Source: CAZVWW01 sp964631265 (lineage in GTDB: Bacteria > Thermotogota > Thermotogae > MWEM01). Taken from it: 14,297 nt of DNA. The notes beneath the pieces were generated by a model. The model had not been told where the DNA came from and did not search any database. It saw only the letters and a list, made by a program, of their open reading frames with translations. The stretch lies in NCBI GenBank assembly GCA_964631265.1, contig CAZVWW010000055.1, positions 1 to 14,297 of the forward strand, written 5' to 3'. A program made the translations under genes and the position numbers. Numbering within the stretch: position 1 is the stretch's first letter; each line of letters opens with the position of its first letter. Shown here piece by piece: positions 8,407-14,297 of the stretch.

Positions 8407-8419
8407 GTTATTAAAAGCG

Positions 8420-8659
8420 TTAAGCAACGTTCATTATCCGGTCGATTCGGCTCCTGTTGAAACCAACGATTATCTGATTGCCAATCTCTATCACAGGAAC
8501 ACCCATTTGTCCGGTCTTTTTAACCATCTTATCAGCGGCTTGTTTGTTTTTGGAAACATCGTAATGTTTAAACGGGATACCCAGTTCCTTGAAATACCGC
8601 TTGGCTGAACTGCAATGCGGACAGCTCGGTGTTGTATAGATCGTTACCTTTTTGTGCAC
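8420..8659 (-). CDS. Small glutaredoxin-like protein (YruB/NrdH type)
   Basis: 79-aa single-domain thioredoxin-fold protein. The redox motif CPHC is at residues 13-16 after a TTPS lead-in, the cis-proline loop is GVPVI (about 53-57), and an IVGF segment follows, as in NrdH/YruB-type glutaredoxins that reduce disulfides in the cytoplasm using thioredoxin reductase or low-molecular thiols. The start is GTG (complement of 8657-8659), fixed by a strong ribosome binding site GGAGGTG (complement of 8665-8671) 5 nt upstream. It is the only minus-strand gene in the first 13.9 kb, converging on the receptor gene (13 bp between stops) and diverging from xseA. The shared upstream palindrome suggests sulfur- or metal-responsive control. 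No ribonucleotide reductase gene is adjacent, so a specific NrdH role is not supported. Confidence 0.9.
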   Translation of the reverse strand: MHKKVTIYTTPSCPHCSSAKRYFKELGIPFKHYDVSKNKQAADKMVKKTGQMGVPVIEIGNQIIVGFNRSRIDRIMNVA

Positions 8660-8681
8660 AATGACACCTCCATAGAAATTG

Positions 8682-8703
8682 AGTTCCCGCTGAGCCGGGA
8701 ACT
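8682..8703. repeat. Inverted repeat / hairpin in the glutaredoxin leader
   Basis: Perfect 8-bp arms AGTTCCCG (8682-8689) and CGGGAACT (8696-8703) with a 6-nt loop. It lies between the glutaredoxin ribosome binding site and the overlapping promoters, so it would sit at the 5' end of the glutaredoxin mRNA; it could be a second operator or an RNA hairpin. There is no T-run, so it is not a terminator. Confidence 0.6.
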
Positions 8704-8705
8704 GT

Positions 8706-8734
8706 TTGAATTTTATACCCCATTGGGGTATAAT
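8706..8734 (+). promoter_or_regulatory. Sigma-70 promoter of the xseA operon
   Basis: TTGAAT (8706-8711), a 17-bp spacer and a perfect TATAAT (8729-8734). Transcription would start near 8741, giving a leader of about 45 nt before the xseA GTG. The spacer and -10 box are covered by a perfect palindrome, so a protein bound there would block this promoter. A weak minus-strand -10 (TATAAA, complement of 8712-8717) on the other side of the same palindrome may serve the glutaredoxin gene. Confidence 0.75.
8713..8733. promoter_or_regulatory. Perfect palindromic operator, CsoR/CstR-like pattern
   Basis: 21-bp palindrome: arm TTATACCCCA (8713-8722), one central T (8723), and the exact reverse complement of the arm (8724-8733). 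The core ATACCCC-3 nt-GGGGTAT matches the general type of site bound by CsoR-family (DUF156) repressors, which sense copper or, in CstR, persulfides. It sits between divergent genes and overlaps the xseA -10 box. No regulator gene is in this window. The palindrome is certain; the family assignment is inferred. Confidence 0.6.
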
Positions 8735-8785
8735 AGAAGACGGAATAATCCAAAAAATATTTCATAAGAAGGAGTTATCATTAGA

Positions 8786-10063
8786 GTGGCTTTTACGGTC
8801 TCGGAAATACTGGTGAAGATAAAAGAAAGGATCGGCAATGATGAGGAGATAGGCGGGTACATAACAGTGACCGGCGAAATCAGTGGTTACCGGAAATATA
8901 ACAGACATGCGTATTTTAATCTTCGAGAGGAAGACAGTCTTTTAAACTGTGTCTTTTTCAACATCCCGTTACAGGTTTCGAAGAACATAAAAGACGGTAC
9001 TGTTGTTGAGGCACTTGGCAGAATATCCATTTATGAGAAAAGAGGGGCTCTTCAACTGTATGTCAGTTCTATGAGGCAGGTGACAAAAAAGGGTTATCTG
9101 CAGATGAAGTTTGAAAAAATGAAAGAGGACCTGCTACAGGCCGGGGTCATTCCCAAACCTCCTGAGGAAAAGAGAGAGATCCCTCAAATGCCTGGAAGGA
9201 TTGCTGTTGTAACGTCAAGAGAAGCAGCAGCATTGAGTGATGTTATCAGAACACTTCAGACAAGGTATCCGCTCATCGAACTGGAATTGTTCCACACCGG
9301 CGTACAGGGGGATGTATCGGGACAGATAGCGGGAGCCATAAAGCGTGCTGAAAACAGCCGGTGTGAGACCATTCTCATTGTTCGGGGAGGGGGATCGCTT
9401 GAGGATTTATGGTGTTTTAATGAGAGGGAGGTTGTTATCGCCGTCAGAGATTCTAAAAAACCAATCATTGCAGGCATAGGACATGAGACTGATCATACCC
9501 TCAGTGAGTATGCAGCTGATTGCATTGCTCCCACACCAACCGGTGCAGCGGTTCTTGCAACGATTGATTTAAGGGATACGATGGAACAGGCACGAAGAAC
9601 TCTAAAGGATATCGATGAACGCGTCAGGGGAAGATTGAATCAACAAGAAGAGACGTTGTTGAACCTGTCAAAACGGATGCGTTTTGCAAATGCTGAAAAC
9701 AAACTGAATCAGAATGAGATCATCCTGAAGAGCCAATATGATAAACTGAACTATATAGCCGGGAGCCGGATCACACAACTACAGTACAAAATTGACAGTA
9801 TCGGTGATTTTCTAAGAAAACAACCGTTATCATCAAAGCTGTCTTTGCTGAGGTCAAGTTTGGATTCGCTACAGGGCCGGCTCACCGCCAACAGCCCTGA
9901 CAGGTATCTCGAGAAGGGGTACGCAAGGGTTGAAAAGGAAGGCGAAATACTCAAAAGCGTTCTGACAATTAAACCGGGAGACCTCTTTGAGATCATTATG
10001 AAGGATGGAACGGTAAAATCAGAAGCAAAGCAGGTTGATAAAAAAAAGTTGACGGACCATTGA
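8786..10063 (+). CDS. xseA: Exodeoxyribonuclease VII large subunit
   Basis: 425 aa. Catalytic large subunit of exonuclease VII, which degrades single-stranded DNA from both ends to acid-soluble oligonucleotides and acts in repair. It has an N-terminal OB-fold (about 1-105; GYITVTGEISGY, AYFNLREED) and the Exonuc_VII_L catalytic domain (from about 130) with GRIAVVTS, R200 in RGGGSLEDLWCFNE (200-213), H233 and D236 in GHETD, and APTPTGAA; D152 is the probable counterpart of the acidic residue proposed for catalysis in E. coli. A long coiled-coil region (about 262-385) that holds XseB copies follows, then the conserved tail segment with KGYARV. The start is GTG 8786 with AAGGAG (8769-8774) 11 nt upstream; an in-frame ATT at 8780 has better spacing but would be an exceptional start. 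xseB follows after 17 bp. Confidence 0.95.
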   Translation: MAFTVSEILVKIKERIGNDEEIGGYITVTGEISGYRKYNRHAYFNLREEDSLLNCVFFNIPLQVSKNIKDGTVVEALGRISIYEKRGALQLYVSSMRQVTKKGYLQMKFEKMKEDLLQAGVIPKPPEEKREIPQMPGRIAVVTSREAAALSDVIRTLQTRYPLIELELFHTGVQGDVSGQIAGAIKRAENSRCETILIVRGGGSLEDLWCFNEREVVIAVRDSKKPIIAGIGHETDHTLSEYAADCIAPTPTGAAVLATIDLRDTMEQARRTLKDIDERVRGRLNQQEETLLNLSKRMRFANAENKLNQNEIILKSQYDKLNYIAGSRITQLQYKIDSIGDFLRKQPLSSKLSLLRSSLDSLQGRLTANSPDRYLEKGYARVEKEGEILKSVLTIKPGDLFEIIMKDGTVKSEAKQVDKKKLTDH

Positions 10064-10080
10064 AGTAAGGGGGAGATGTA

Positions 10081-10296
10081 GTGCAAAACAACAAAAAAAC
10101 AATTGAAGAACTGATTGGAGAAATTGAAGAAATCGTGAAAAAACTGGAAAATGAGGAACTGCCCCTGGAAGAATCAATGGCAGAATATCAGAAAGCAGTC
10201 GATCTGTATAAAACGGCAAAGAAGAAGGTTAACAGTGCCAGGGTTAAGATAGATGAGATTAAGGGGGAGATTGACAATGAAGAGGAAATTTCTTGA
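10081..10296 (+). CDS. xseB: Exodeoxyribonuclease VII small subunit
   Basis: 71-aa helical-hairpin protein that binds in several copies along the XseA coiled coil and is needed for exonuclease VII activity and for keeping it controlled. The family pattern is clear: TIEELIGEIEEIVKKLENEE, then the turn LPLEESMAEYQKAVDLYKTA, with a charged tail. The start is GTG 10081, fixed by AAGGGGGA (10067-10074) about 6 nt upstream; the nearby ATG at 10076 is out of use because TAG follows it immediately. The 3' end overlaps dxs by 20 bp, and the dxs ribosome binding site lies within this gene, so the two are probably coupled. Confidence 0.93.
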   Translation: MQNNKKTIEELIGEIEEIVKKLENEELPLEESMAEYQKAVDLYKTAKKKVNSARVKIDEIKGEIDNEEEIS

Positions 10297-12247
10297 AAGC
10301 CCGGGAATTCTTACAGAAAAGCTGAAATCAATGTCTCCTGAAGATATGACTGAACTGGCCTCGGAGATAAGAGAGGCAATTGTGCAGACGGTGAACAGGA
10401 ATGGCGGACATCTTGCCTCTAATCTTGGCACGGTTGAACTGACGTTGTCTCTCTTCAAAATATTTGATTTCCCGAAAAGAGATGTCCTTGTCTGGGATAC
10501 GGGACATCAGACGTATACTCATAAGATCCTCACGGACCGGTACAGCGATTTTAATACATTAAGAACAAAAAACGGCATCAGTGGTTATACCAATATCAAT
10601 GAAAGCCGATACGATGCATTTGGCGCAGGGCATGTCGGAACTTCAATAGCAGCGGCACTCGGATATGAGCAGGCCAAGCAAATCTCGAGAGAACCCGGGG
10701 AAGTCATCGCCGTTATCGGGGATGGCGCACTGACCTCGGGCAATGCTCTTGAAGCCTTGAATCAGGTAGCTGCCCAGAAAAGCAAACTCAAGATCATCAT
10801 CAACGATAACGGTATGGCCATTTCAGACAACGTCGGCTCATTTGCCAATAATTTTTCACTGATACGAACTGCAAAGGGCTACAACGCCTTTAAAAAACAG
10901 CTGAAGCAATTTCTCAAAACCACTCATTTGACAGGTTTGGAAGTGGTTCTTGAATGGATCAAAGATAACATGAGACACAATCTAATTCCCAAAAACATCT
11001 TTGAGAATATGGGTTTCAAATACATCGGTCCCGTTGACGGGCATGATATGGAATTAATGACGAAAGTGCTGGACAATCTGCACAGATATCATGAAAAACC
11101 CGTCATACTTCACGTTCAAACAAAAAAAGGACGCGGTATAGAGTATGCCGAGAGAGAACCCACGGAATTTCACGGTGTCGGTCCAACAGAACCCGCAACG
11201 TGTTATGTAGAGAAGATGCCCGATTTCATCGGCTACAGTGATGCTTTTGGGTATACAGTTTCACGATATGCGGATTCTGACCCAAAACTTGTCGCAATAA
11301 CCGCTGCAATGGAAGATGGAACAGGGTTAAAACACTTCAGAATCAAACACCCTGAGAGATTCTTCGATCTCGGGATAACGGAACAGTCCTGTATGACTTT
11401 TGCAGGCGCACTTTCATTGAAAGGACTTCATCCGGTTTTCGCGGTTTATTCAACCTTTGCCCAGAGGGCCTATGACCAGATCATCCATGATGTCGCTTTA
11501 CAGAAAATTCCGGTCCTTGTGGGTCTTGACAGAGCGGGGATTGTTGGTGAGGACGGGCCGACTCATCACGGAACATTCGATATTGCCTTCCTGCTGAGTA
11601 TTCCCGGACTTCATTTACTGGCCCCGGACAGTATCACGACGATGATCGGTATACTGAAATACCTTTTGGAAAAGGGTTGGCATGTCAAACACCCAACGTT
11701 CATCAGATATCCCAGGGAAAAGGAGATCCTCGGGTATGATTCCATTGATGAGATGATAGAGGAGACCCCGGAGTTCAATCCCTTCAAATGGGACAAACAC
11801 CTCTTTTCTTCAGAAGCGGGGGATGATCGGGAGATCATTGTGTTCGCGGTGGGAACGATGTTTCATGTTGCCAAAGAGATTGCGCAGTCACTTGAAACAA
11901 GTGTTACAGTCATCAATGTCTCGTCAATCAAGCCTCTGGATATTGAACTGATATCAGGTCTTTTCAGGAGACGGCAGAATCAATATCCGAAAAAAAAGAA
12001 GCTTGTCATGACCATTGAAGAGGGGATGTTGAAAGGCGGGTTCGGGCAGTTTCTGTTGTCTTATCTCAACAAACATTACAGGCATGAAATAGATTTCTTC
12101 AAGAGCTATGGAATCGACGGATTTGTTCCGCACGGTAAACGGCAGGAATTACTCATCGATGCCGGCTTGGACTCCGAAACCATTCTAAGAGATTTTGAAA
12201 GAGAGGTCGAAAGAACTTGCCATTTGAGAATATCGTACTCGATATAG
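10277..12247 (+). CDS. dxs: 1-deoxy-D-xylulose-5-phosphate synthase
   Basis: 656-aa thiamine-diphosphate enzyme that joins pyruvate and glyceraldehyde-3-phosphate to DXP, the entry to the MEP isoprenoid pathway and a precursor for thiamine and pyridoxal. Seen: H45 (GGHLASNLGTVEL), H77 in WDTGHQTYTHK, the cofactor/Mg site GDG (148-150) with D149, N178 and M180, the MGFKYIGPVDGHD segment, the transketolase pyrimidine-domain E369 in LGITEQ, D426 and H430 in GEDGPTHHG, FIRYPR, and the C-terminal transketolase domain with IEEGMLKGGFG. All catalytic positions expected from E. coli DXS are kept. It is slightly longer than the usual 620 or so. ATG 10277 is preceded by AAGGGGGA (10261-10268) at 8 nt; an upstream in-frame ATG at 10253 has no such site. 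It overlaps the HAD gene by 31 bp. The xseA-xseB-dxs order is common in bacteria. Confidence 0.95.
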   Translation: MKRKFLESPGILTEKLKSMSPEDMTELASEIREAIVQTVNRNGGHLASNLGTVELTLSLFKIFDFPKRDVLVWDTGHQTYTHKILTDRYSDFNTLRTKNGISGYTNINESRYDAFGAGHVGTSIAAALGYEQAKQISREPGEVIAVIGDGALTSGNALEALNQVAAQKSKLKIIINDNGMAISDNVGSFANNFSLIRTAKGYNAFKKQLKQFLKTTHLTGLEVVLEWIKDNMRHNLIPKNIFENMGFKYIGPVDGHDMELMTKVLDNLHRYHEKPVILHVQTKKGRGIEYAEREPTEFHGVGPTEPATCYVEKMPDFIGYSDAFGYTVSRYADSDPKLVAITAAMEDGTGLKHFRIKHPERFFDLGITEQSCMTFAGALSLKGLHPVFAVYSTFAQRAYDQIIHDVALQKIPVLVGLDRAGIVGEDGPTHHGTFDIAFLLSIPGLHLLAPDSITTMIGILKYLLEKGWHVKHPTFIRYPREKEILGYDSIDEMIEETPEFNPFKWDKHLFSSEAGDDREIIVFAVGTMFHVAKEIAQSLETSVTVINVSSIKPLDIELISGLFRRRQNQYPKKKKLVMTIEEGMLKGGFGQFLLSYLNKHYRHEIDFFKSYGIDGFVPHGKRQELLIDAGLDSETILRDFEREVERTCHLRISYSI

Positions 12248-13044
12248 ACGGCACAGTGATTGATGATAACCTTGTCTTATCCGGGAACACCGTCAGGGCC
12301 ATCAATAAGCTGGCAGACGCCGGAAAAAGAATCATATTCTGCACCGGACGAATGCACGGTTCAACTGTGAAGATCATCAGGGAATTCTTTCCCGGCCGGA
12401 ATTTCCCCATCATAAGCTACAACGGCAGTATGGTCATCATTCCCGGACAAGCGGAACCGGTTATCCATCATCAGATCGATCCCCGGACATCAAAGGAGAT
12501 CATCAGATTCTTAAGAAAAAACAATGTCCACGGCCATATCTATGTAGATGACCGGCTTATTTCAGAGGTTGATAACGACGAAATCCGAAATTATTCCATT
12601 CACTCGGGGATGGATTATGTTATTGTGGACGACTTGATCGAGTTCATTGACAGGAAAGATGCACCTGTTAAGATTTTAGCGATAGGAGAGCCGGAGATTC
12701 TTGAAGAGGTTGAAAAAACCGGTATCGAGAGATTTAGCGACAAAGTCAATATCTTCAAATCTTTCTCAATCTATCTCGATTTTATACCGAAGGCAACTAA
12801 CAAGGGAATTGCCCTTGAAGAATTAGCCGATTACATGAACTTCAATTTGAATGAAACGATGATGATAGGAGATGGAGACAACGATGTCTTTGCCTTTGAG
12901 GTGGTGAACTATTCAATTGCAATGCAGAATGCCACTCCGAAACTCAAGGAGAATGCTGACAGTATCACGGAAAAGGATAACAACCATGAAGGTGCTTATT
13001 ACGCTCTTGCTCAGCTTTTTGATGATATCATCGGCCCGGTCTGA
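12217..13044 (+). CDS. HAD-superfamily hydrolase, Cof type (subfamily IIB)
   Basis: 275-aa phosphatase-like protein. All four HAD motifs are visible: I, D9 and D11 in LDIDGT (nucleophile and general acid); II, T43 in FCTGR; III, K196 in PKATNKG; IV, D219 and D223 in GDGDND. The ISYNGS segment (66-71) and a large C2-type cap between motifs II and III place it with Cof/YidA-like enzymes that dephosphorylate sugar phosphates and similar metabolites. The substrate cannot be predicted. It starts with TTG at 12217, 31 bp inside dxs, with GAGAGG (12201-12206) 10 nt upstream; no ATG is available before motif I. Its last 59 bp also encode the start of the following gene in another frame. Position after dxs does not by itself show a role in isoprenoid metabolism. 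Confidence 0.9.
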   Translation: MPFENIVLDIDGTVIDDNLVLSGNTVRAINKLADAGKRIIFCTGRMHGSTVKIIREFFPGRNFPIISYNGSMVIIPGQAEPVIHHQIDPRTSKEIIRFLRKNNVHGHIYVDDRLISEVDNDEIRNYSIHSGMDYVIVDDLIEFIDRKDAPVKILAIGEPEILEEVEKTGIERFSDKVNIFKSFSIYLDFIPKATNKGIALEELADYMNFNLNETMMIGDGDNDVFAFEVVNYSIAMQNATPKLKENADSITEKDNNHEGAYYALAQLFDDIIGPV

Positions 13045-13873
13045 GATAGTTGAGACCTCTTTTGATTACCGTATCTATTATCCGGAGTATCCCGAGATTC
13101 TTGAGGATATTTCGCCGTTCACACTGGGCTGTATAAGTAATTATCAGCTGTTGTTTGAGTACGGAGCCTGGCTGTCGACTCAAGCAGCAAAGGCAGGGGC
13201 AGATGCCTGTGTTATTGGTTATACACAACTCTTTCCGAAGGATCTTCGTTCTTCTGAATATCGTTTCGAGGAGGATATCGCCCCTTTCTACTCAAATGCT
13301 TCTTTCAGAAGTGCGCAAGTTATCATGCGGATAGCTCAGGGGCTGATTTCGGGTGGTATATTTCCCGTCTTGAGTGCAAAACATGGTATCGACGACCGTT
13401 TGATGGAGGCCCTTAGACGGCGCGAACAGTATCCCGGGATCCTGCTTGAAGATAAAGAGGTGGATCAGACCCTTTTGAGGCATCTTGAACTTCCCGTTGT
13501 TTCAAAAGAACCGGGGCCTTCCGATGAACCGGGCAATGATGGCTATCCAATGCATCAGGATATGTTTATGAGGATGAAATGGCGTTACGAGGCAAATGCT
13601 TTTAATGAAGGGGATATTCGGTACCGGATTCTGAACAACGCCATTGTTCGTTTGAAAAAGACGAGAGATTTTGAAGAATATGAGTTGTTTTACAAGAGGC
13701 CGAAAGCCGTTGTAACAGACAAAGCAGCGGTTTTTGTTAAGGATCCGCAGAATATTGACAGAGACGATTTCTCCACGGGGTATTTAATCCATTCAACGGA
13801 TGAATTTGTTATCGAGAGAATCAGATTGATTGTGTTGGGTATCTATCCGGCAAGAGGGACCTCAAACTGGTAA
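12986..13873 (+). CDS. Exported protein with weak glycoside hydrolase family 3 (NagZ-like) resemblance
   Basis: 295 aa. It begins with a signal-peptide-like stretch: MK, hydrophobic residues 3-14, then SSARSE, so export is likely. The middle resembles the GH3/NagZ beta-barrel: ISNYQLLFEYGAWLSTQA (about 50-67) followed by AGADACVIGY, then FYSNASFRSAQVI, a GLISGGIFPVL strand (109-119) and AKHG (121-124), where true NagZ enzymes have KHFPGHG. The rest of that loop and recognisable catalytic residues are not seen, and NAIVRLKK (about 218-225) resembles the GH3 segment before the barrel closes. I therefore read it as a divergent, perhaps non-catalytic, relative; this is tentative. ATG 12986 has AAGGA (12973-12977) 8 nt upstream and puts the signal peptide inside a 59-bp overlap with the HAD gene. 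ATG 13022 is a poorer alternative. It is the last gene of the operon. Confidence 0.6.
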   Translation: MKVLITLLLSFLMISSARSEIVETSFDYRIYYPEYPEILEDISPFTLGCISNYQLLFEYGAWLSTQAAKAGADACVIGYTQLFPKDLRSSEYRFEEDIAPFYSNASFRSAQVIMRIAQGLISGGIFPVLSAKHGIDDRLMEALRRREQYPGILLEDKEVDQTLLRHLELPVVSKEPGPSDEPGNDGYPMHQDMFMRMKWRYEANAFNEGDIRYRILNNAIVRLKKTRDFEEYELFYKRPKAVVTDKAAVFVKDPQNIDRDDFSTGYLIHSTDEFVIERIRLIVLGIYPARGTSNW

Positions 13874-13904
13874 AAAAAGAAACCGGGGAGACTATCTTCC
13901 CCGG
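13872..13904 (-). terminator. Rho-independent terminator, minus strand
   Basis: Stem CCGGGGA (13883-13889) pairs with TCCCCGG (13898-13904) around an 8-nt loop. Read on the minus strand it is followed by TTTCTTTTTTT (complement of 13872-13882). On the plus strand no T-run follows, so it is oriented to end transcription from the right, just after the 30-codon minus-strand ORF. It may also slow plus-strand transcription leaving the GH3-like gene, whose stop is 10 bp before the stem. Confidence 0.8.
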
Positions 13905-13927
13905 CAGTGTGAGTGGTAAACTATGAA

Positions 13928-14020
13928 TTATAAACAGCGAAACATGAAGTGATTATCTCTGTTTTCCTTTATTATGGTCTCTGTGTTTTTCTTTTTACTG
14001 GAAGGTATTCTTTTAAACAT
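13928..14020 (-). CDS. Candidate 30-residue basic peptide
   Basis: Short ORF, ATG (complement of 14018-14020) to TAA, coding a 30-residue peptide starting MFKRIPSSKKKN and ending HFMFRCL. It is rich in Lys, Arg and polar residues, with no transmembrane segment and one Cys next to the last residue. Support is contextual: an exceptionally full Shine-Dalgarno AAGGAGGTGG (complement of 14026-14035) with 8 nt between GGAGG and ATG, a promoter candidate just upstream, and a terminator just downstream on the same strand. I recognise no family. It is not like hydrophobic type I toxins. The whole could instead be a small RNA whose ribosome binding site is fortuitous. Confidence 0.55.
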   Translation of the reverse strand: MFKRIPSSKKKNTETIIKENRDNHFMFRCL

Positions 14021-14049
14021 CCTGCCCACCTCCTTCTTAGTGTATCTAT

Positions 14050-14080
14050 ATCATAGACCGTGTAGCGTTCTACCTGTCAA
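14050..14080 (-). promoter_or_regulatory. Candidate promoter for the 30-codon minus-strand ORF
   Basis: Perfect -35 TTGACA (complement of 14075-14080) and TATGAT (complement of 14050-14055) with a 19-bp spacer, a little long. Transcription would begin near 14043, leaving a leader of about 22 nt that contains the strong ribosome binding site. Confidence 0.5.
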
Positions 14081-14181
14081 CAGCCTGATTTTCCAAAGGA
14101 GGTAACAATAGCGTTAAAACACGGAGAGGACTACTTGATGCTTCACATTCCTCAGTAAGAAAGGAAAAACGAAGGATAATA

Positions 14182-14241
14182 AATCACCGGGACAGGTCCC
14201 TTGATTATGAATTCGTAATCAAGGGACCTGTCCCGGTGATT
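14182..14241. repeat. Perfect 26-bp inverted repeat, REP/MITE-like
   Basis: Left arm 14182-14207 (begins AATCACCGGGACAGG) and right arm 14216-14241 are exact reverse complements, with an 8-nt loop TGAATTCG. Each arm contains a smaller palindrome, GGGACAGGTCCC or its complement. There is no T-run after the stem, so it is not a standard terminator. Long nested perfect stems of this kind are typical of mobile repeat elements such as REP sequences mobilised by Y1 (RAYT) transposases. No transposase is in the window. Confidence 0.85.
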
Positions 14242-14254
14242 GATGTCCCGGTGA
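14229..14254. repeat. Direct repeat of TGTCCCGGTGA beside the inverted repeat
   Basis: TGTCCCGGTGA occurs at 14229-14239 (inside the right arm) and again at 14244-14254, a 15-bp period. The second copy is thus a partial extra arm that could pair with the left arm instead of the first, as seen in clustered REP-like elements. Confidence 0.75.
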
Positions 14255-14297
14255 CTAAACAATTAACTATTATCGATAACACAATTTGAACGGGCTT

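Larger units (their letters stand above)
13874..14297. other. 424-bp region without a long gene
   Basis: Contains, left to right, the minus-strand terminator, the 30-codon minus-strand ORF with its ribosome binding site and promoter, a plus-strand AAAGGAGGT (14095-14103) lacking a normal start codon after it, the long inverted repeat, and a small palindrome TTATCGATAA (14270-14279). I see no further gene, and the region ends at the window edge. Confidence 0.7.

Noticed and set aside
8407..8430. A terminator between the receptor and glutaredoxin genes
   Set aside because: Only a 4-bp CGTT/AACG stem without a T-run is present; convergent transcripts probably overlap.
8385..8445. A frameshift that would restore the final GGDEF helix of the receptor
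   Set aside because: The +1 frame after about 8390 gives a short A-N-V-C-N-K-L-L-K-A stretch vaguely like the AK helix, but without the G-N motif. The signature is also already lost, so chance similarity is likelier.
10253..10276. Upstream in-frame ATG for dxs
   Set aside because: It lies before the AAGGGGGA ribosome binding site that serves ATG 10277 and would add eight residues unlike the family start.
14182..14241. The long inverted repeat as a transcription terminator or phage attachment site
   Set aside because: No T-run follows on either strand, and no integrase or core repeat partner is visible.
1..14297. tRNA, rRNA, CRISPR array, defence or toxin-antitoxin system
   Set aside because: No cloverleaf with CCA-like end, no regularly spaced repeats and no recognised defence proteins were seen; most genes are housekeeping.

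Overview
The window is bacterial chromosomal DNA of moderate GC, densely packed, with start and stop codons often overlapping and several GTG or TTG starts. The following traits recall Thermotogota, Firmicutes and some spirochaete-like anaerobic lineages: a cobalamin-dependent MetH without the C-terminal reactivation domain, a yaaR-holB-ricT (yaaT) block, and an exonuclease VII-Dxs cluster. I cannot assign a phylum from sequence alone. There are no tRNA or rRNA genes, CRISPR arrays or transposase genes.

Region 1 (1-8406, + strand) looks like one long gene chain: metH, a DUF327/YaaR-family protein, a DNA polymerase III delta'-like protein (holB), the iron-sulfur PSP1 protein RicT/YaaT, an RsmC-like methyltransferase, a membrane-anchored periplasmic-binding-like protein, and a membrane receptor with a degenerate GGDEF domain. 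Gaps are 0-36 bp or overlaps. A good internal promoter sits at the metH stop codon and could drive the yaaR block separately. The last two genes overlap by 8 bp and look like a two-protein sensory unit: an extracytoplasmic ligand-binding protein plus a Cache/HAMP/GAF/GGDEF-type receptor that has lost its cyclase motif.

Region 2 (8420-8785) holds a small glutaredoxin on the minus strand, convergent with region 1. It is followed by a 126-bp control region shared with the divergent operon to the right. This region contains a near-consensus sigma-70 promoter whose spacer and -10 box are covered by a perfect 21-bp palindrome of the ATACCCC-GGGGTAT type, plus a second hairpin near the glutaredoxin 5' end.

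Region 3 (8786-13873, + strand) is an operon xseA-xseB-dxs-HAD phosphatase-GH3-like exported protein. xseA and xseB are separated by 17 bp; the other junctions overlap by 20, 31 and 59 bp. It joins DNA repair (exonuclease VII), isoprenoid precursor synthesis (Dxs), a Cof-type hydrolase and an unrecognised secreted protein.

Region 4 (13874-14297) has no long gene but is not empty. On the minus strand it carries what looks like a complete miniature transcription unit: a -35/-10 pair, a full Shine-Dalgarno sequence, a 30-codon ORF for a basic peptide, and a rho-independent terminator. To its right is a perfect 26-bp inverted repeat with an 8-nt loop, followed by a partial direct copy, which resembles a REP/MITE-type mobile repeat.
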